This document shows positions 22,163 through 32,088 of a stretch of DNA of 41,515 nucleotides, in pieces. Position numbers and translations under genes: made by a program. Source of the stretch: a virus. Each line of letters opens with the position of its first letter. Position 1 is the first letter of the stretch. Below the pieces are notes generated by a model, which saw only the letters and a list, made by a program, of their open reading frames with translations, made no database searches and was not told the DNA's origin. The DNA is taken from positions 1 through 41,515 of IMG/VR virus record IMGVR_UViG_3300027659_000073; one strand, given 5' to 3'.

Positions 22163-22501
22163 ATGGCTCAACCCGCTGACCAAGACCTAACCATCACTCG
22201 TGGTGATACTGAAACCCTCGTTGTGACTATCACGACTGACGGGTCTACAGCCGTTGATATCACAGGTCGCACCTACGCATCTCAGATTCGCACCCAGCAG
22301 GACTCCACAACTATCAAGGCTTCGTTCACTTGCACGGTTACTTCTGCTGCTACGGGTCAGGTCACTTGTGTCTTAAGTGCGACATCTTCTGCTACTTTGT
22401 CTGCTGGACTTTATTTCTGGGATTTGCAGGAAACCGCTTCAGGTGTTGTCTCTACTATCTTGTCAGGCAATGTCACGGTTCTTGCTGATGTGACGAGGTA
22501 G
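22163..22501 (+). CDS. Ig-like beta-sandwich virion protein (112 aa)
   Basis: The [21 protein letters not shown] opening and a [14 protein letters not shown] segment are typical of BppU-like or Ig-like baseplate and fibre accessory domains in phages. The sequence is Thr/Ser-rich and beta throughout with no signal peptide. It lies 2 bp before the collagen-like fibre gene, so a fibre-attachment or decoration role is likely. Confidence 0.65.
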   Translation: MAQPADQDLTITRGDTETLVVTITTDGSTAVDITGRTYASQIRTQQDSTTIKASFTCTVTSAATGQVTCVLSATSSATLSAGLYFWDLQETASGVVSTILSGNVTVLADVTR

Positions 22502-22503
22502 CA

Positions 22504-24498
22504 ATGGCTACCACCCTTATCACGGTTAATCGTGGCGGTTCATCTTTAACCACTTACTTGATTGCTGTTACTCGTACTACTGAATCTGTTGGTGCGCTTG
22601 CTGTCCCTGCTGTTACGGCTACAACTGTTGACGCTCTTATCACTGTTGTTACTACGGGTAACTCTGGTCCACAGGGGGCGACGGGTCCTACGGGTCCGAC
22701 TGGTTCTACAGGGTCGCAGGGTGTAACGGGTCCTACAGGTTCACAAGGTATTCAGGGTGTTACTGGTCCTACTGGTCCAACTGGTGCTGCATCTACGGTC
22801 ACAGGACCTACAGGTGCGCAGGGAGTCACAGGTCCGACTGGACCTACAGGTGCCGACTCGTTCGTCACAGGACCTACAGGACCCCAGGGTGTTACAGGTC
22901 CTACAGGTGCAGCCAGCACGGTTACTGGACCGACAGGTCCTACAGGGGCGCAAGGCGTTACAGGTCCAACGGGAGCGCAAGGACCTACTGGTACACAAGG
23001 ACCACAAGGGGCTTTAGGAAATACTGGTCCAACTGGACCAACTGGACCTACAGGACCTACAGGACCTACAGGTTCAACAGGTGCCGCCTCAACAGTTACA
23101 GGTCCTACAGGACCTACAGGTGCAACAGGACCAATAGGTGTTACTGGTCCAACAGGTGCCGCTAGTACGGTTACAGGTCCTACTGGTCCGACAGGTCCAG
23201 GTGGACAATCATCTAGTTTCTATGACTATAAAATTGATACAGGGACAACAAGTGGCAACCCTGGAACTGGGTTGATTGCATACAACAACGCAACACAAAC
23301 ATCTGCTACACAATTACAAATAAACCATATTGACCAAGATGGTTACGACATTGACTTGTTCCTTGGGATTCTAAAAGCAAACGACACTATCTATATTCAA
23401 GATGCTGCTAACTCTGCCAACTACCAAAAATTTATTGTTAATGGAACCGTTGTAGATAACGGCAACTCTTGGCTTGATATACCTGTTGCTTACTCTGCTA
23501 GTGCAGGTACGGGCGCAACTGGTTTTGCCGATAATTTGAATGTCATTGTTGTTGTGGCTAACATCGGTCCTACAGGTCCTACAGGTGCTACGGGGGCTGC
23601 CTCTACGGTGACTGGACCTACAGGTGCGCAAGGTATCCAAGGTATCCAAGGTGTAACTGGACCTACAGGTGCAACTGGTGCAGCCTCTACGGTCACAGGA
23701 CCAACTGGACCAACTGGTTCTACAGGTACGGCAGGACCGACAGGTCCTACAGGGGCGCAAGGACCTACTGGTGCGCAAGGTATCCAAGGTATCCAAGGGA
23801 ACACGGGGGCTACAGGTCCGACTGGTGCAACTGGCGCAACAGGCATCCCTACTGCTTCACTTCAAATGTTTGCAGGGGCAGTAACACAAACAGTGCTTGC
23901 AGGGGTTGTAACAACAACAGCACCTAGCGGTTGGTTGTTATGCAATGGCAATGCAATTTCACGCACCACATATTCAACATTGTTTACAGCCATTGCCACC
24001 ACCTTTGGTGCTGGTGATGGAACAACAACATTCAATATCCCTGACATGAGTAGCCGTACTCCTATTGGTGTAGGAACAGGTACAGGACTTACAGCACGAA
24101 CTCTTGCTGGTACGGGTGGTGTGGAGTCTGTCACTTTGACTTCCGCCCAGTCTGGTGTTCCTGCTCACTCTCATGCAAACACCGCTTCTTTTACTGGTAC
24201 TGCTGCAAGTCATACGCATACACAAGATGCTCATACTCATACTCAGAATAACTTTGGTATTGCGCCAAGTGCGGGTGGTTATCCTTCTGCAAACGGTTTT
24301 GTTAATGGTGGTGCTGGCGTTGACGCTCAGGGAGGTGGTCGTGGGAACGCTAACGCTACAGCGACAAACCAAAATACTTCCATAACACCATCAGGAACAG
24401 TAGCGATGACCAACGCAAACAACACCGCTGCTAATGCGGCTTCTTCACACGACAACATGAGTCCATACTTGGGTGTGAACTTCATAATCAAAACATAA
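22504..24498 (+). CDS. collagen-like tail fibre with C-terminal collar domain (664 aa)
   Basis: Residues 1-53 form a beta N-terminal region. Two collagen-like Gly-X-Y blocks, mostly GPT and GAT triplets, cover about 54-238 and 352-448. A non-collagen beta domain (about 239-351) separates them. The C-terminal part reads as a phage tail-collar domain ([19 protein letters not shown], then [11 protein letters not shown]) followed by a His-rich [12 protein letters not shown] segment, which in known fibres binds iron between HxH pairs. It should form a trimeric receptor-binding fibre. The collagen blocks are internally repetitive at the DNA level. Confidence 0.88.
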   Translation: MATTLITVNRGGSSLTTYLIAVTRTTESVGALAVPAVTATTVDALITVVTTGNSGPQGATGPTGPTGSTGSQGVTGPTGSQGIQGVTGPTGPTGAASTVTGPTGAQGVTGPTGPTGADSFVTGPTGPQGVTGPTGAASTVTGPTGPTGAQGVTGPTGAQGPTGTQGPQGALGNTGPTGPTGPTGPTGPTGSTGAASTVTGPTGPTGATGPIGVTGPTGAASTVTGPTGPTGPGGQSSSFYDYKIDTGTTSGNPGTGLIAYNNATQTSATQLQINHIDQDGYDIDLFLGILKANDTIYIQDAANSANYQKFIVNGTVVDNGNSWLDIPVAYSASAGTGATGFADNLNVIVVVANIGPTGPTGATGAASTVTGPTGAQGIQGIQGVTGPTGATGAASTVTGPTGPTGSTGTAGPTGPTGAQGPTGAQGIQGIQGNTGATGPTGATGATGIPTASLQMFAGAVTQTVLAGVVTTTAPSGWLLCNGNAISRTTYSTLFTAIATTFGAGDGTTTFNIPDMSSRTPIGVGTGTGLTARTLAGTGGVESVTLTSAQSGVPAHSHANTASFTGTAASHTHTQDAHTHTQNNFGIAPSAGGYPSANGFVNGGAGVDAQGGGRGNANATATNQNTSITPSGTVAMTNANNTAANAASSHDNMSPYLGVNFIIKT

Positions 24499-24521
24499 AA
24501 ACAAATATAGAAGGGAAACAA

Positions 24522-25559
24522 ATGCGAATCGCTGTATACACAATCGCTAAAAACGAAGAAGCCTTCGTTCAACGCTGGTACGACTCCGCCAAAGAAGCCG
24601 ACCACCTCCTCATCCTTGACACAGGCTCAACCGATAACACCACCACCCTCGCCCACTCGCTCGGTATCCACACTGTTACTCGTGAGTTCAGCCCGTGGCG
24701 ATTTGACACAGCCCGCAACATGGCGCTATCCATGCTCCCCCAAGACATTGACCTGTGTATTGCTTTAGATATGGATGAACAACTGCAACCAGGCTGGCGA
24801 GAAGCACTAGAGGGGGTATCCAAAGAGATAACACGCCCCCGATACAAATACACATGGTCATGGAACCCCGACGGCACAGAAGGGCTTGTCTATGGTGGCG
24901 ACAAAATCCACAGCAGACACGGCTACACATGGAAACACCCCGTACACGAAGTTCTTAAACCCACCGATGGTGAAACCCAACACTGGGTAGACGGGCTACA
25001 AATTCACCACCACCCAGACAACTCAAAATCCCGCAGCCAATACCTACCCCTACTTAAACTTGCAGTAGAAGAAGACCCACGAGATGACCGCAACCAGTTC
25101 TACCTAGCACGAGAACTATTCTTCACAGGTGACCATGCCTTAAGTCAGTACCATTTCAGTCGCCATCTTGACCTGTCCACATGGAACCCTGAACGGGCAG
25201 CATCCCACAGGTACCTAGCCAAGATGGTCCCCAACGCAGCCGACTACCACCTGTACCGTGCCATCGCTGAAGACCCATCACGACGGGAAACATGGGTTGA
25301 CTTAGCCATGTACTACTACCAGCAACTTAACTGGCTCGGAGTTAGAAACGCAGCATCCTCGGCTTTAGCAATCACCGAAAAACCATTGGACTATTTATGT
25401 GAAGCAGAAGCATGGGGGTGGCTACCACACGACCTCATGGCTATCGCCTGCCATCACCTTGGTGACACCGACGAAGCGTTCTTTCACGGCTCCGATGCTG
25501 TGGCGTTAAACCCAACAGATGAAAGACTTAAGACAAACCTGTCCCATTATCGGCTATGA
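24522..25559 (+). CDS. family 2 glycosyltransferase (345 aa)
   Basis: A classic GT-A fold start: IAVYTIAKNEE, then LILDTGSTDNT (D33, D38) and the DXD-type LDMDE (D83, D85), which bind the nucleotide sugar through a metal. The C-terminal 150 residues look like helical repeats. It lies between a collagen-like fibre and tail genes with AAGGGAAAC as its ribosome site. An attractive inference is that it glycosylates Thr residues of the fibre; altering host surface sugars is the alternative. Confidence 0.85.
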   Translation: MRIAVYTIAKNEEAFVQRWYDSAKEADHLLILDTGSTDNTTTLAHSLGIHTVTREFSPWRFDTARNMALSMLPQDIDLCIALDMDEQLQPGWREALEGVSKEITRPRYKYTWSWNPDGTEGLVYGGDKIHSRHGYTWKHPVHEVLKPTDGETQHWVDGLQIHHHPDNSKSRSQYLPLLKLAVEEDPRDDRNQFYLARELFFTGDHALSQYHFSRHLDLSTWNPERAASHRYLAKMVPNAADYHLYRAIAEDPSRRETWVDLAMYYYQQLNWLGVRNAASSALAITEKPLDYLCEAEAWGWLPHDLMAIACHHLGDTDEAFFHGSDAVALNPTDERLKTNLSHYRL

Positions 25560-25587
25560 TTGCCTTGGCTGAACACAAGGAGTTTCT

Positions 25588-26475
25588 ATGTCCACAGTTG
25601 GAACAGTAGTAGACCGTACCGTACGCCAGTTAATGTCTGGCACGGTAGAGGAACGCAACAAAACAGTTGGTGCCTTGACTGCTACATCCACATCTATTGT
25701 GTTCCAGTACGACCTTAATGGTATGCGGGCTGGTGGTGTTATCCAAATAGATAACGAACTGATGTATGTATGGGAAGTATCCCAAGGTTCTAAAACGGCA
25801 ACGGTTGAACGGGCATGGAATGGCACGACTGCTGCTGCCCATGTCAGTGGTTCCGTAACTATTATTGACCCTAAGTTTCCTAGGGCACAAATCCTTGAAG
25901 CAATCAACGCCGAGATAGATGACCTGTCTAGCCCGATGAATGGTTTGTACCAAATCAAAAGCCTTGAGTTGAACTACAACGGTACTTGGAACATGATTAA
26001 CTTGCCAACTACAGACAAAATCATTGACCTTGTATCTGTAACGGTACGCTATATTGCTACTGACTACCCAAAGATTACTCGTTGTCGCCTCATCCGTGAC
26101 CTACCGAATGATGATTTCAACGCTGGGTACGCTATCCGTTTTGATGAACAAGTCCGTGCTGGACGCATGATTGTGGTATACAAAGCACCGTTCACTAATG
26201 TCACGAGCGAAGCACAGAACCTTCAAAACATTGCTGGCTTCCCTACCACTGCTGAAGACATCCTAATGATGGGTGCCCAGATTCGTTTAGTTTCCCCACG
26301 AGAAGTAAAGCGTAACTTCACTGAGTCACAGGGCGACACTCGCCGTTCAGAAGAAGTACCTACAGGGTCGGTGTCTAGTTCTATTAACAACATTATCCGT
26401 ATGCGCCGTGACCGTATCACTGCTGAAGCGGCACGACTTGCAAGGCAATACCCCACTTTTCTTAGCAGGGTTTAA
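25588..26475 (+). CDS. probable head-tail adaptor / tail protein (295 aa)
   Basis: It has a strong AAGGAG site. A small beta N-terminal domain (about residues 1-90) is followed by a mixed region (IDLVSVTVRYIATDYPKI) and a helical basic C-terminus (RMRRDRITAEAARLARQYP). Size and location between fibre and hub genes fit the adaptor or tubular A component of a short tail. The family assignment is by context only. Confidence 0.6.
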   Translation: MSTVGTVVDRTVRQLMSGTVEERNKTVGALTATSTSIVFQYDLNGMRAGGVIQIDNELMYVWEVSQGSKTATVERAWNGTTAAAHVSGSVTIIDPKFPRAQILEAINAEIDDLSSPMNGLYQIKSLELNYNGTWNMINLPTTDKIIDLVSVTVRYIATDYPKITRCRLIRDLPNDDFNAGYAIRFDEQVRAGRMIVVYKAPFTNVTSEAQNLQNIAGFPTTAEDILMMGAQIRLVSPREVKRNFTESQGDTRRSEEVPTGSVSSSINNIIRMRRDRITAEAARLARQYPTFLSRV

Positions 26476-26478
26476 CTA

Positions 26479-28365
26479 ATGGCGGTGACAACTTTCACCC
26501 TGCCGTATTTCGGTACGCCTCCGTTCTATTCTGGTACCGCAGTATCTTCACTGGTACCTAATGTTTTCCCTGTCGCTATTGATGGTCGCCCGTTTATGGT
26601 TGACCAAAAATCAGGCAAGTTTCAACGGGGTTATGAGCAGCGGGTGCGTGACTCTACGGATGATTCAACTACCCCTGGTGAGGGTGCTATTAACCCTGGT
26701 GGTTTGTGGAGGCGTGGTCAGGATTCTTGGCATAGTGGTGCGGGGCAAGAGTATGCAGATATGAATGATTCCACACCGTTTAGGTTTTACAAATCTAAAG
26801 GTGTTAACCCTTGGGTCAAGGGACAGTTAAGTCTTCTGCCTGCTACTAAGTTGTCGTTGTCTAATGCTTCTACTACGCAACACATGGTTGTTTGTGGTAC
26901 TCGTGTGTATGTGGCGTTGGATGGTGATGTTAAATTCACTACTAATCCATTTGTTTCTAGCCCTACTTGGACTGCTGTTGTTGATGAGGCTGGAGGTACT
27001 GCTGCCGCCACAGGAACCGTTGCTGCTATGGCTACCGATGGTAACGATGTTTACTTGGCGTTTCCTTCCGATAGTGTCCGAAAGGTTGATACAAGCGTTG
27101 ACCCTGCGGTAATTAGCAACACAAAGTTTGTTACTGGAACACATAATTTTTATATACTTGGCTTTGCTAAAAACTATATGTTCGGTGCATACGACCAAGA
27201 CTTGCGTTTAATCAAATCAGACGGAACTCATGGCACTACACCTATCACTCCTGATGACACCAACTTCCGTTGGGTCGGAGTGGCATCAGGACAAAACGCT
27301 GTGTACGCAGCAGGGTTCTCAGGCAAGAAATCTCTTATCTACAAAATAACAATTGACAAAACAACAGGTGTTTTAGATAAAGGTATTGTTGCTCTTGAAC
27401 TACCAACAGGTGAAGTAGTCACAGCCATCAGTGGATACCTTGGGTTCATTCTTATCGGCACAAACAAAGGTGTCCGTTACTGTTCAACAGATGCAGACGC
27501 AAACCTTATAGCAGGAAAACTAATCCCAACATCAGGCGATGTAAAAAAGTTTGCATCAAACGACAGGTTCTCATATTTCACATGGTCAAACTATGACGGC
27601 ACATCAAGTGGGTTAGGAGCCTTAGACCTATCAGTCTTCACCACACCTAACACCCCAGCATTTGCCACCGACCTCATGTATACCAGCACTGCCGATGTCA
27701 ACAGTGTCGTTGTCTTTGCTGACCCAGTGACACCGTACGCCACCAAACGCATCTTTGCTGTCAGTGGTATAGGCATTGTCGTTGAAGATGCCGACAACCT
27801 AGTTGCTTCAGGAGAAGTAGAAACAGGCACATGGCGTTGGGGTATCCCAGACCGCAAGTTCATCGCCAAGGTAGACACCCGTTCCACCCCTCTTGTTGGG
27901 GCTATCACTTCATACCTTAAAATTGATGACGGCGCATACAATTCTGTGGGTAGATGGGCTGTTACTGACGATGTTGAAAACTCGTTTGACGGGTCAGATT
28001 CTAAAGCCATTGAAGCAGATTTTAAGTTCGTACTAGAACGAGCCACTGCCACCACTGGACCAACCTTCACCCGTTGGATGGCTAGAGCCTATGCTGCCCC
28101 GTTCCGTTCACAAGTTTTCTCTATCCCTATCATCCTGCATGAGTCAATAACGGTAAGGGGCAAGGAATACTATTACGATGTTGATGAAGAACAAACCTTC
28201 TTTGACGGGCTGATTGGGTCGCCTCGTATTGTTACCCTCCAGATAGGGTCTTTCACCCATAATGTTATTGTTGAGGATATTGTTTGGGAACCTGCCGATT
28301 CTGTGGGTAACAGTTGGGCATTTAATGGGACGCTTGTAGTAACCTTGCGTTCGGTAGAAAACTAG
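26479..28365 (+). CDS. probable tail hub / tubular protein (628 aa)
   Basis: A large, nearly all-beta protein with repeated short strands (about residues 130-420) that could form a propeller-like or nozzle fold. Its position after the adaptor and before the collar fibre parallels the tail tubular B or nozzle gene of T7-like podoviruses. There is no enzyme motif or signal peptide. It starts 3 bp after the previous stop, so the pair is probably translated together. Confidence 0.6.
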   Translation: MAVTTFTLPYFGTPPFYSGTAVSSLVPNVFPVAIDGRPFMVDQKSGKFQRGYEQRVRDSTDDSTTPGEGAINPGGLWRRGQDSWHSGAGQEYADMNDSTPFRFYKSKGVNPWVKGQLSLLPATKLSLSNASTTQHMVVCGTRVYVALDGDVKFTTNPFVSSPTWTAVVDEAGGTAAATGTVAAMATDGNDVYLAFPSDSVRKVDTSVDPAVISNTKFVTGTHNFYILGFAKNYMFGAYDQDLRLIKSDGTHGTTPITPDDTNFRWVGVASGQNAVYAAGFSGKKSLIYKITIDKTTGVLDKGIVALELPTGEVVTAISGYLGFILIGTNKGVRYCSTDADANLIAGKLIPTSGDVKKFASNDRFSYFTWSNYDGTSSGLGALDLSVFTTPNTPAFATDLMYTSTADVNSVVVFADPVTPYATKRIFAVSGIGIVVEDADNLVASGEVETGTWRWGIPDRKFIAKVDTRSTPLVGAITSYLKIDDGAYNSVGRWAVTDDVENSFDGSDSKAIEADFKFVLERATATTGPTFTRWMARAYAAPFRSQVFSIPIILHESITVRGKEYYYDVDEEQTFFDGLIGSPRIVTLQIGSFTHNVIVEDIVWEPADSVGNSWAFNGTLVVTLRSVEN

Positions 28366-28372
28366 GAGTTTT

Positions 28373-29731
28373 ATGGCAGTCAACGGTAAAAGCAGAAGGT
28401 CATATCGGGGTGCACCTGTATCTAATACGCTTGGTGCAACTCTAAATGCAGCAGCGACGAGCATCACCTTGGCTGTTGCCGTGTCTGGCTGGTCTACTGA
28501 TGCTGAACCTTTCTTTGTTGTGGTTGACCCTGGTACTACCAAGGAAGAAAAGATTTGTGTCAAGTACGCCAGTGCTACAACCCTCACTGTTGTAGACCCT
28601 GCTTCTACTTCTACATGGAGTGCGTCTGCTAATGGTCGTGGTGCTGATGCTACTACTGACCGTCAACATGAACAGGGTGCTGTTATCTACCCTGTGTTCA
28701 CAGCATTGGAAGCAAACCAGGCTAACGAATTAGTATCCAACTACGCCAATGCTGGTTCTGTTGTGTATCAAGGTTCAGGTACCCCAGGTACTTTCACTGA
28801 ACTTGTTGTTGGTACGGCTGGTCAGGCGTTAAAAGTTAACTCTGGTGCTACCGCCCCTGAATGGGGACAGTTGGCTGCTGCTGGTATTGCTGACGGTGCT
28901 GTTACTTCAGCCAAGATTCTTGACGGAACCATTGTTGCTGGAGACATTGCTGATGGTGCTATTACTTCAGCCAAAATTCTTGATGGCACTATTGTTGATG
29001 CCGATGTTAATGCTTCAGCCGCTATTGCTTTAAGTAAATTGGCTACAGGTGCGTTACCTACCAGCATCACGGTTGCATCAGCGAACCTTGTTGACCTTAC
29101 GATTGACACGGCAGACATTAATGCTGGTGCTGTGACGCTGGCTAAGTTGGCTGCTGCTGTTGCAAATGCTCTTGTGCCTGTAGGTACAATTGCTATGTAC
29201 GGTGGGGCTGCTGCCCCTACAGGATGGCTACTTTGTGACGGCACATCAACTACTGGCTACACAGCGTTGGCTGCCATTGTTGGTGCCAACACTCCTGACT
29301 TCAAGGGTCGTTTCCCTTTAGGTGACAATGCCTCGTTGAATTTGCGTGACACTGGTGGTTCATCCACTATTGGTACAACCAATCTTCCCGCCCACTCTCA
29401 CGCTGTTGGTACTTTGGCTACGGTTGCGAACTCCACTGGTGTTTCCACAACCAACAACAATACAAGTCAGCATTTCCACGCCGTCGTTGCTGACTTGTTG
29501 ACTTCCACAACGGCTCACGGTCATGGTCAAACAGGACAATTCATGGGTGGAACAAGTGCGACACCTGAAGGTACAAGTTCCTTCAATATCGGCACAGACG
29601 GCAATCATATCCACGACATCACAGACCCAACCCACAGCCACACAATCACTGGTTCTACGGCCGAGACAGGCGGGGCGCAGGCTTACTACCAGCCATACCT
29701 CGTAGTCAACTACATCATCAAACACGACTAG
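28373..29731 (+). CDS. tail fibre with repeat region and collar domain (452 aa)
   Basis: The middle holds short repeats of the type (G)AITSAKILDGTIV (about residues 177-225), common in trimeric fibre shafts. From about residue 265 there is a collar domain (GWLLCDGTSTTGY, then DFKGRFPLG) and His-containing strands (AHSHAVG, HFHAVV, HGHGQTG, HSHTITG). These resemble the iron-binding tips of long tail fibres. It is a second receptor-binding fibre alongside 22504-24498. Ribosome site TAGGAG. Confidence 0.8.
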   Translation: MAVNGKSRRSYRGAPVSNTLGATLNAAATSITLAVAVSGWSTDAEPFFVVVDPGTTKEEKICVKYASATTLTVVDPASTSTWSASANGRGADATTDRQHEQGAVIYPVFTALEANQANELVSNYANAGSVVYQGSGTPGTFTELVVGTAGQALKVNSGATAPEWGQLAAAGIADGAVTSAKILDGTIVAGDIADGAITSAKILDGTIVDADVNASAAIALSKLATGALPTSITVASANLVDLTIDTADINAGAVTLAKLAAAVANALVPVGTIAMYGGAAAPTGWLLCDGTSTTGYTALAAIVGANTPDFKGRFPLGDNASLNLRDTGGSSTIGTTNLPAHSHAVGTLATVANSTGVSTTNNNTSQHFHAVVADLLTSTTAHGHGQTGQFMGGTSATPEGTSSFNIGTDGNHIHDITDPTHSHTITGSTAETGGAQAYYQPYLVVNYIIKHD

Positions 29732-29746
29732 GATAAGATACCAACC

Positions 29747-29974
29747 ATGATTAAACTACAAACACTCATCCTCCGAATCTTTGGGGTATTCGGCTCATCC
29801 GCACTCGCAGCCGTAGCAGGTGGCGCAATCTTCGGAGTTGAACTCTGGAAATCAGCCGCCATCGCAGGTGTTGTAGCCGCAGGAAAAGTAACCGAAGCAT
29901 TGCTTCGTTCATGGTCTGAAGACGGAAACCTCACCAGAGAAGAAGTTGCGGCAGCCTTCGGCAAAAAGGCGTAA
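29747..29974 (+). CDS. holin-like membrane protein (75 aa)
   Basis: Two hydrophobic segments (about residues 8-28 and 32-50) precede a charged C-terminus (SWSEDGNLTREEVAAAFGKKA), the usual shape of a small two-helix holin. It lies a few genes upstream of an M15 endolysin. Its 3' end is overlapped in another frame by the next gene. Confidence 0.65.
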   Translation: MIKLQTLILRIFGVFGSSALAAVAGGAIFGVELWKSAAIAGVVAAGKVTEALLRSWSEDGNLTREEVAAAFGKKA

Positions 29975-30983
29975 CGGATACGCCCTCGTAGGGGTTGCAC
30001 TTTCCATTCTGTTTCTAGCTTCTAGTGCTAAAGCAGAAAATCCAATCATCACTGGTATCACTGATTACTGGTTTGAATACACCGAGCCGACACAGTTTGA
30101 AGCACGGACATACATGGTTGACGGGTTTAACTCTGACCCTCAGCTGTGGCTGTACGACGAGCAAGGCACGTTGATTGTCAGTGTTGACGACCACTTCGGT
30201 TTGCAGTCATACATATCTGTAGAAGTACAACCTGGCAAATACCGTTTACGGGCGGGTACTTGCTGTTGGCAACCAGATATTTGGCGTGGAGGCGGGGGCT
30301 GGAATGAACGGTATGAGTTGAGTTTCAATGGGCAACCAGCGAACACTACATCCACTACTGAGGAGCCGACGACTACTACATCGTCTACGACCACAACATC
30401 TACTACCAGTACTACCAGTACGACCACTACGACCACTACGACCAGCACTACATCTACCACCACCACAACAGTAGTGCCCACAACAACCACAGAGTTACCA
30501 ACAACCACAACATCTACTGTTCCCATTCCTCAAACAACTGTGCCTCCATCAACCGTGCCAACCACGACAACATCAACGCTGGCACCCACAACAACAAGTA
30601 CATCTACTACCTCCACTACGAGTACAACTTCAACGACGCTACCACCAGTAGTTGTACCTCCTGTCGTAAGTCCTGAAGAAGCAGTGGCTTTGGCTACCGA
30701 CCCTGAAGCGTTGGCTGTCATCACCGCTGAGGAAGCAACCCAAGTCTTTGATGCCCTAGTCCTTGACGACCTGACAGATGACCAACTAACTGAACTTGTG
30801 TCAGCCGTTCAAGATGCACCCGTTGCTGTCCGTGAATCCTTTGAGGCTTCAGTCAATGTATTCGGCGGGGCAGTAGACACCTATGTCCCTATTGGTTCAA
30901 CGGTACCTGTCAGCACCCGCCGTGCCCTCATCGCCATCACCATCATGACCTCACTCATGGTTATCCCAACTAAACGAAAGTGA
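29946..30983 (+). CDS. secreted Thr-rich, C-terminally anchored protein (345 aa)
   Basis: The best start is TTG 29946 because it yields a complete signal peptide (basic AKRRNGY, hydrophobic core, cleavage after ASSAKA, about residue 30). A beta domain (about 31-130) resembles pre-peptidase-type sandwich domains. A Thr/Ser mucin-like tract (about 131-235), an acidic helical region, and a final membrane segment followed by KRK complete it. This is the layout of a cell-surface protein, so it probably acts on or in the host envelope during infection or lysis. It could be O-glycosylated. Confidence 0.65.
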   Translation: MRQPSAKRRNGYALVGVALSILFLASSAKAENPIITGITDYWFEYTEPTQFEARTYMVDGFNSDPQLWLYDEQGTLIVSVDDHFGLQSYISVEVQPGKYRLRAGTCCWQPDIWRGGGGWNERYELSFNGQPANTTSTTEEPTTTTSSTTTTSTTSTTSTTTTTTTTSTTSTTTTTVVPTTTTELPTTTTSTVPIPQTTVPPSTVPTTTTSTLAPTTTSTSTTSTTSTTSTTLPPVVVPPVVSPEEAVALATDPEALAVITAEEATQVFDALVLDDLTDDQLTELVSAVQDAPVAVRESFEASVNVFGGAVDTYVPIGSTVPVSTRRALIAITIMTSLMVIPTKRK

Positions 30984-30996
30984 TAAAGTACAACCT

Positions 30997-31170
30997 ATGC
31001 GTAAATATCTAGGAGCCATCATCAGCCTGTCACTGTGGCTAACCAGCACTGGACTTATGCTTATCACCCTGTCTGGGGATACGCTCAACAAGGCTCTATA
31101 CATTAGTGCAGCAGCCTTCGTTATTAACATACTTGCCATCGCTTTTGGCATTGGCGTAGACGAAGAATAA
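30997..31170 (+). CDS. small two-helix membrane protein, holin-like (57 aa)
   Basis: The start ATG 30997 gives MRKYLGAIISLSLWL... with two hydrophobic segments (about residues 5-25 and 34-53) joined by a short polar turn, and an acidic tail. It lies directly ahead of the endolysin (1-bp gap), so it is a candidate holin or antiholin. No clear ribosome site is seen. Confidence 0.6.
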   Translation: MRKYLGAIISLSLWLTSTGLMLITLSGDTLNKALYISAAAFVINILAIAFGIGVDEE

Positions 31171-31171
31171 A

Positions 31172-31684
31172 ATGCGCAAGTACACAGGCTCATCTGATGG
31201 GGTATCAAAAACAAAAGCAGCCCGACCTGGCTTACTTAAATTAATAGATTTGTCCCAGCGTAGGTGGGGTTTCACCAATATGGGGTCGTTCTCCAATCGT
31301 ATGATGAATAACCCCAAGGCTGTGGCAGGTGACCCTAAGTGGTTGTCCGTCCATGCCACTGGTCGTGCCTGTGACCTCGGATACAAAGACCGCAAGGATG
31401 CAGTAGAGGCATGGGATTGGTTTGTCCTCCATGCTGATGCGTTAGAGATTGAAGAAATCCACGACTACGCATACGATGCAAATGTTAAAGACAAGGTACA
31501 AGGTTGGGGTCGTGGCTACCGTTGCCAGCGTAAACCAGGCGAGAAACTGGTCAAGATTTATAACGATAAAGACAATGCTGGTTCAAGGGGTGGACGGTGG
31601 TTGCACCTAGAACTTTCTCCTGCTATGGCTGACGACCCTGAACGCTTTGAAGCGGCGTGGCGTTCGCTACCTAAACCTGCATAA
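31172..31684 (+). CDS. M15-type peptidoglycan peptidase, endolysin (170 aa)
   Basis: LSVHATGRACDLG contains the M15/VanY zinc motif SxHxxGxAxD (H61, D68). The second half has EEIHDY (about 94-99) and WLHLEL with H145 as the third zinc ligand. It cleaves peptide bonds in peptidoglycan and so releases progeny. There is no signal peptide, which fits holin-dependent export. Flanked by two small membrane proteins, it forms the lysis cassette. Confidence 0.85.
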   Translation: MRKYTGSSDGVSKTKAARPGLLKLIDLSQRRWGFTNMGSFSNRMMNNPKAVAGDPKWLSVHATGRACDLGYKDRKDAVEAWDWFVLHADALEIEEIHDYAYDANVKDKVQGWGRGYRCQRKPGEKLVKIYNDKDNAGSRGGRWLHLELSPAMADDPERFEAAWRSLPKPA

Positions 31685-31914
31685 TGGATATCGTCAGTGT
31701 TCTTGCCACAATTGCTGGGTCTATTGTTTCTATCGGTGTTATCTATCGTGGTGTTGTTAGACCTATTTTTCGGTGGGCACAACGACTAGATAAAGCAATC
31801 ACTACTGTTGAGATGCACATGAATAATAATGGTGGTACTTCATTGCGTGATGCTATTGACAGAATTGAAAATCGTATTACAAAACTTGAGGACTATGTAA
31901 CGAAACCTTGGTAG
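31684..31914 (+). CDS. small membrane protein with coiled coil, lysis-associated (76 aa)
   Basis: The ATG overlaps the endolysin stop (TAATG). One N-terminal membrane helix (about residues 3-25) is followed by a basic turn and a C-terminal coiled coil with SLRDAIDRIENRITKLEDYV. This one-helix plus coiled-coil design resembles proteins beside lysins in actinophages that are annotated as holins or of unknown function. It is a candidate second holin or a spanin-like factor. Confidence 0.65.
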   Translation: MDIVSVLATIAGSIVSIGVIYRGVVRPIFRWAQRLDKAITTVEMHMNNNGGTSLRDAIDRIENRITKLEDYVTKPW

Positions 31915-31933
31915 TGGTAGTGTCTTAAGTCCT

Positions 31934-32068
31934 ATGACTAACGAAGCAATTGAAACTCTCCTATATTTTCTTTCTAAAATCCATGTGCAACCAGCACAAC
32001 AAGACCAGTTCTTCTGGGCTGTTAAACAGTTAGAAACCTTACGCAGTAAGCAAACGCAAGCAGCCTAA
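31934..32068 (+). CDS. small hypothetical protein (44 aa)
   Basis: A 44-residue helical ORF starting at ATG 31934, two bases after GTCTTAAGTC (31922-31931), another start-associated motif but on the plus strand. There is no purine-rich ribosome site, so the motif context is the main support. Gln-rich C-terminus; unknown function. Confidence 0.5.
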   Translation: MTNEAIETLLYFLSKIHVQPAQQDQFFWAVKQLETLRSKQTQAA

Positions 32069-32088
32069 ACCTCTAGTATTATTAAGGC

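Noticed and set aside
22663-23845. Repetitive DNA that could be taken for a CRISPR array or tandem repeat element
   Set aside because: The repeats are in-frame Gly-X-Y codons without constant spacers, so they are part of the fibre gene.
22741-23846. Long leftward and alternate-frame ORFs rich in Cys, Arg, Ser or Pro-Val repeats
   Set aside because: They are shadows of the Gly-Pro-Thr repeats of the collagen-like fibre gene and have no starts with ribosome sites.
30140-30724. Val-rich leftward ORFs opposite the Thr-rich protein
   Set aside because: Reverse complements of Thr codons give Val/Gly codons; a composition artefact.
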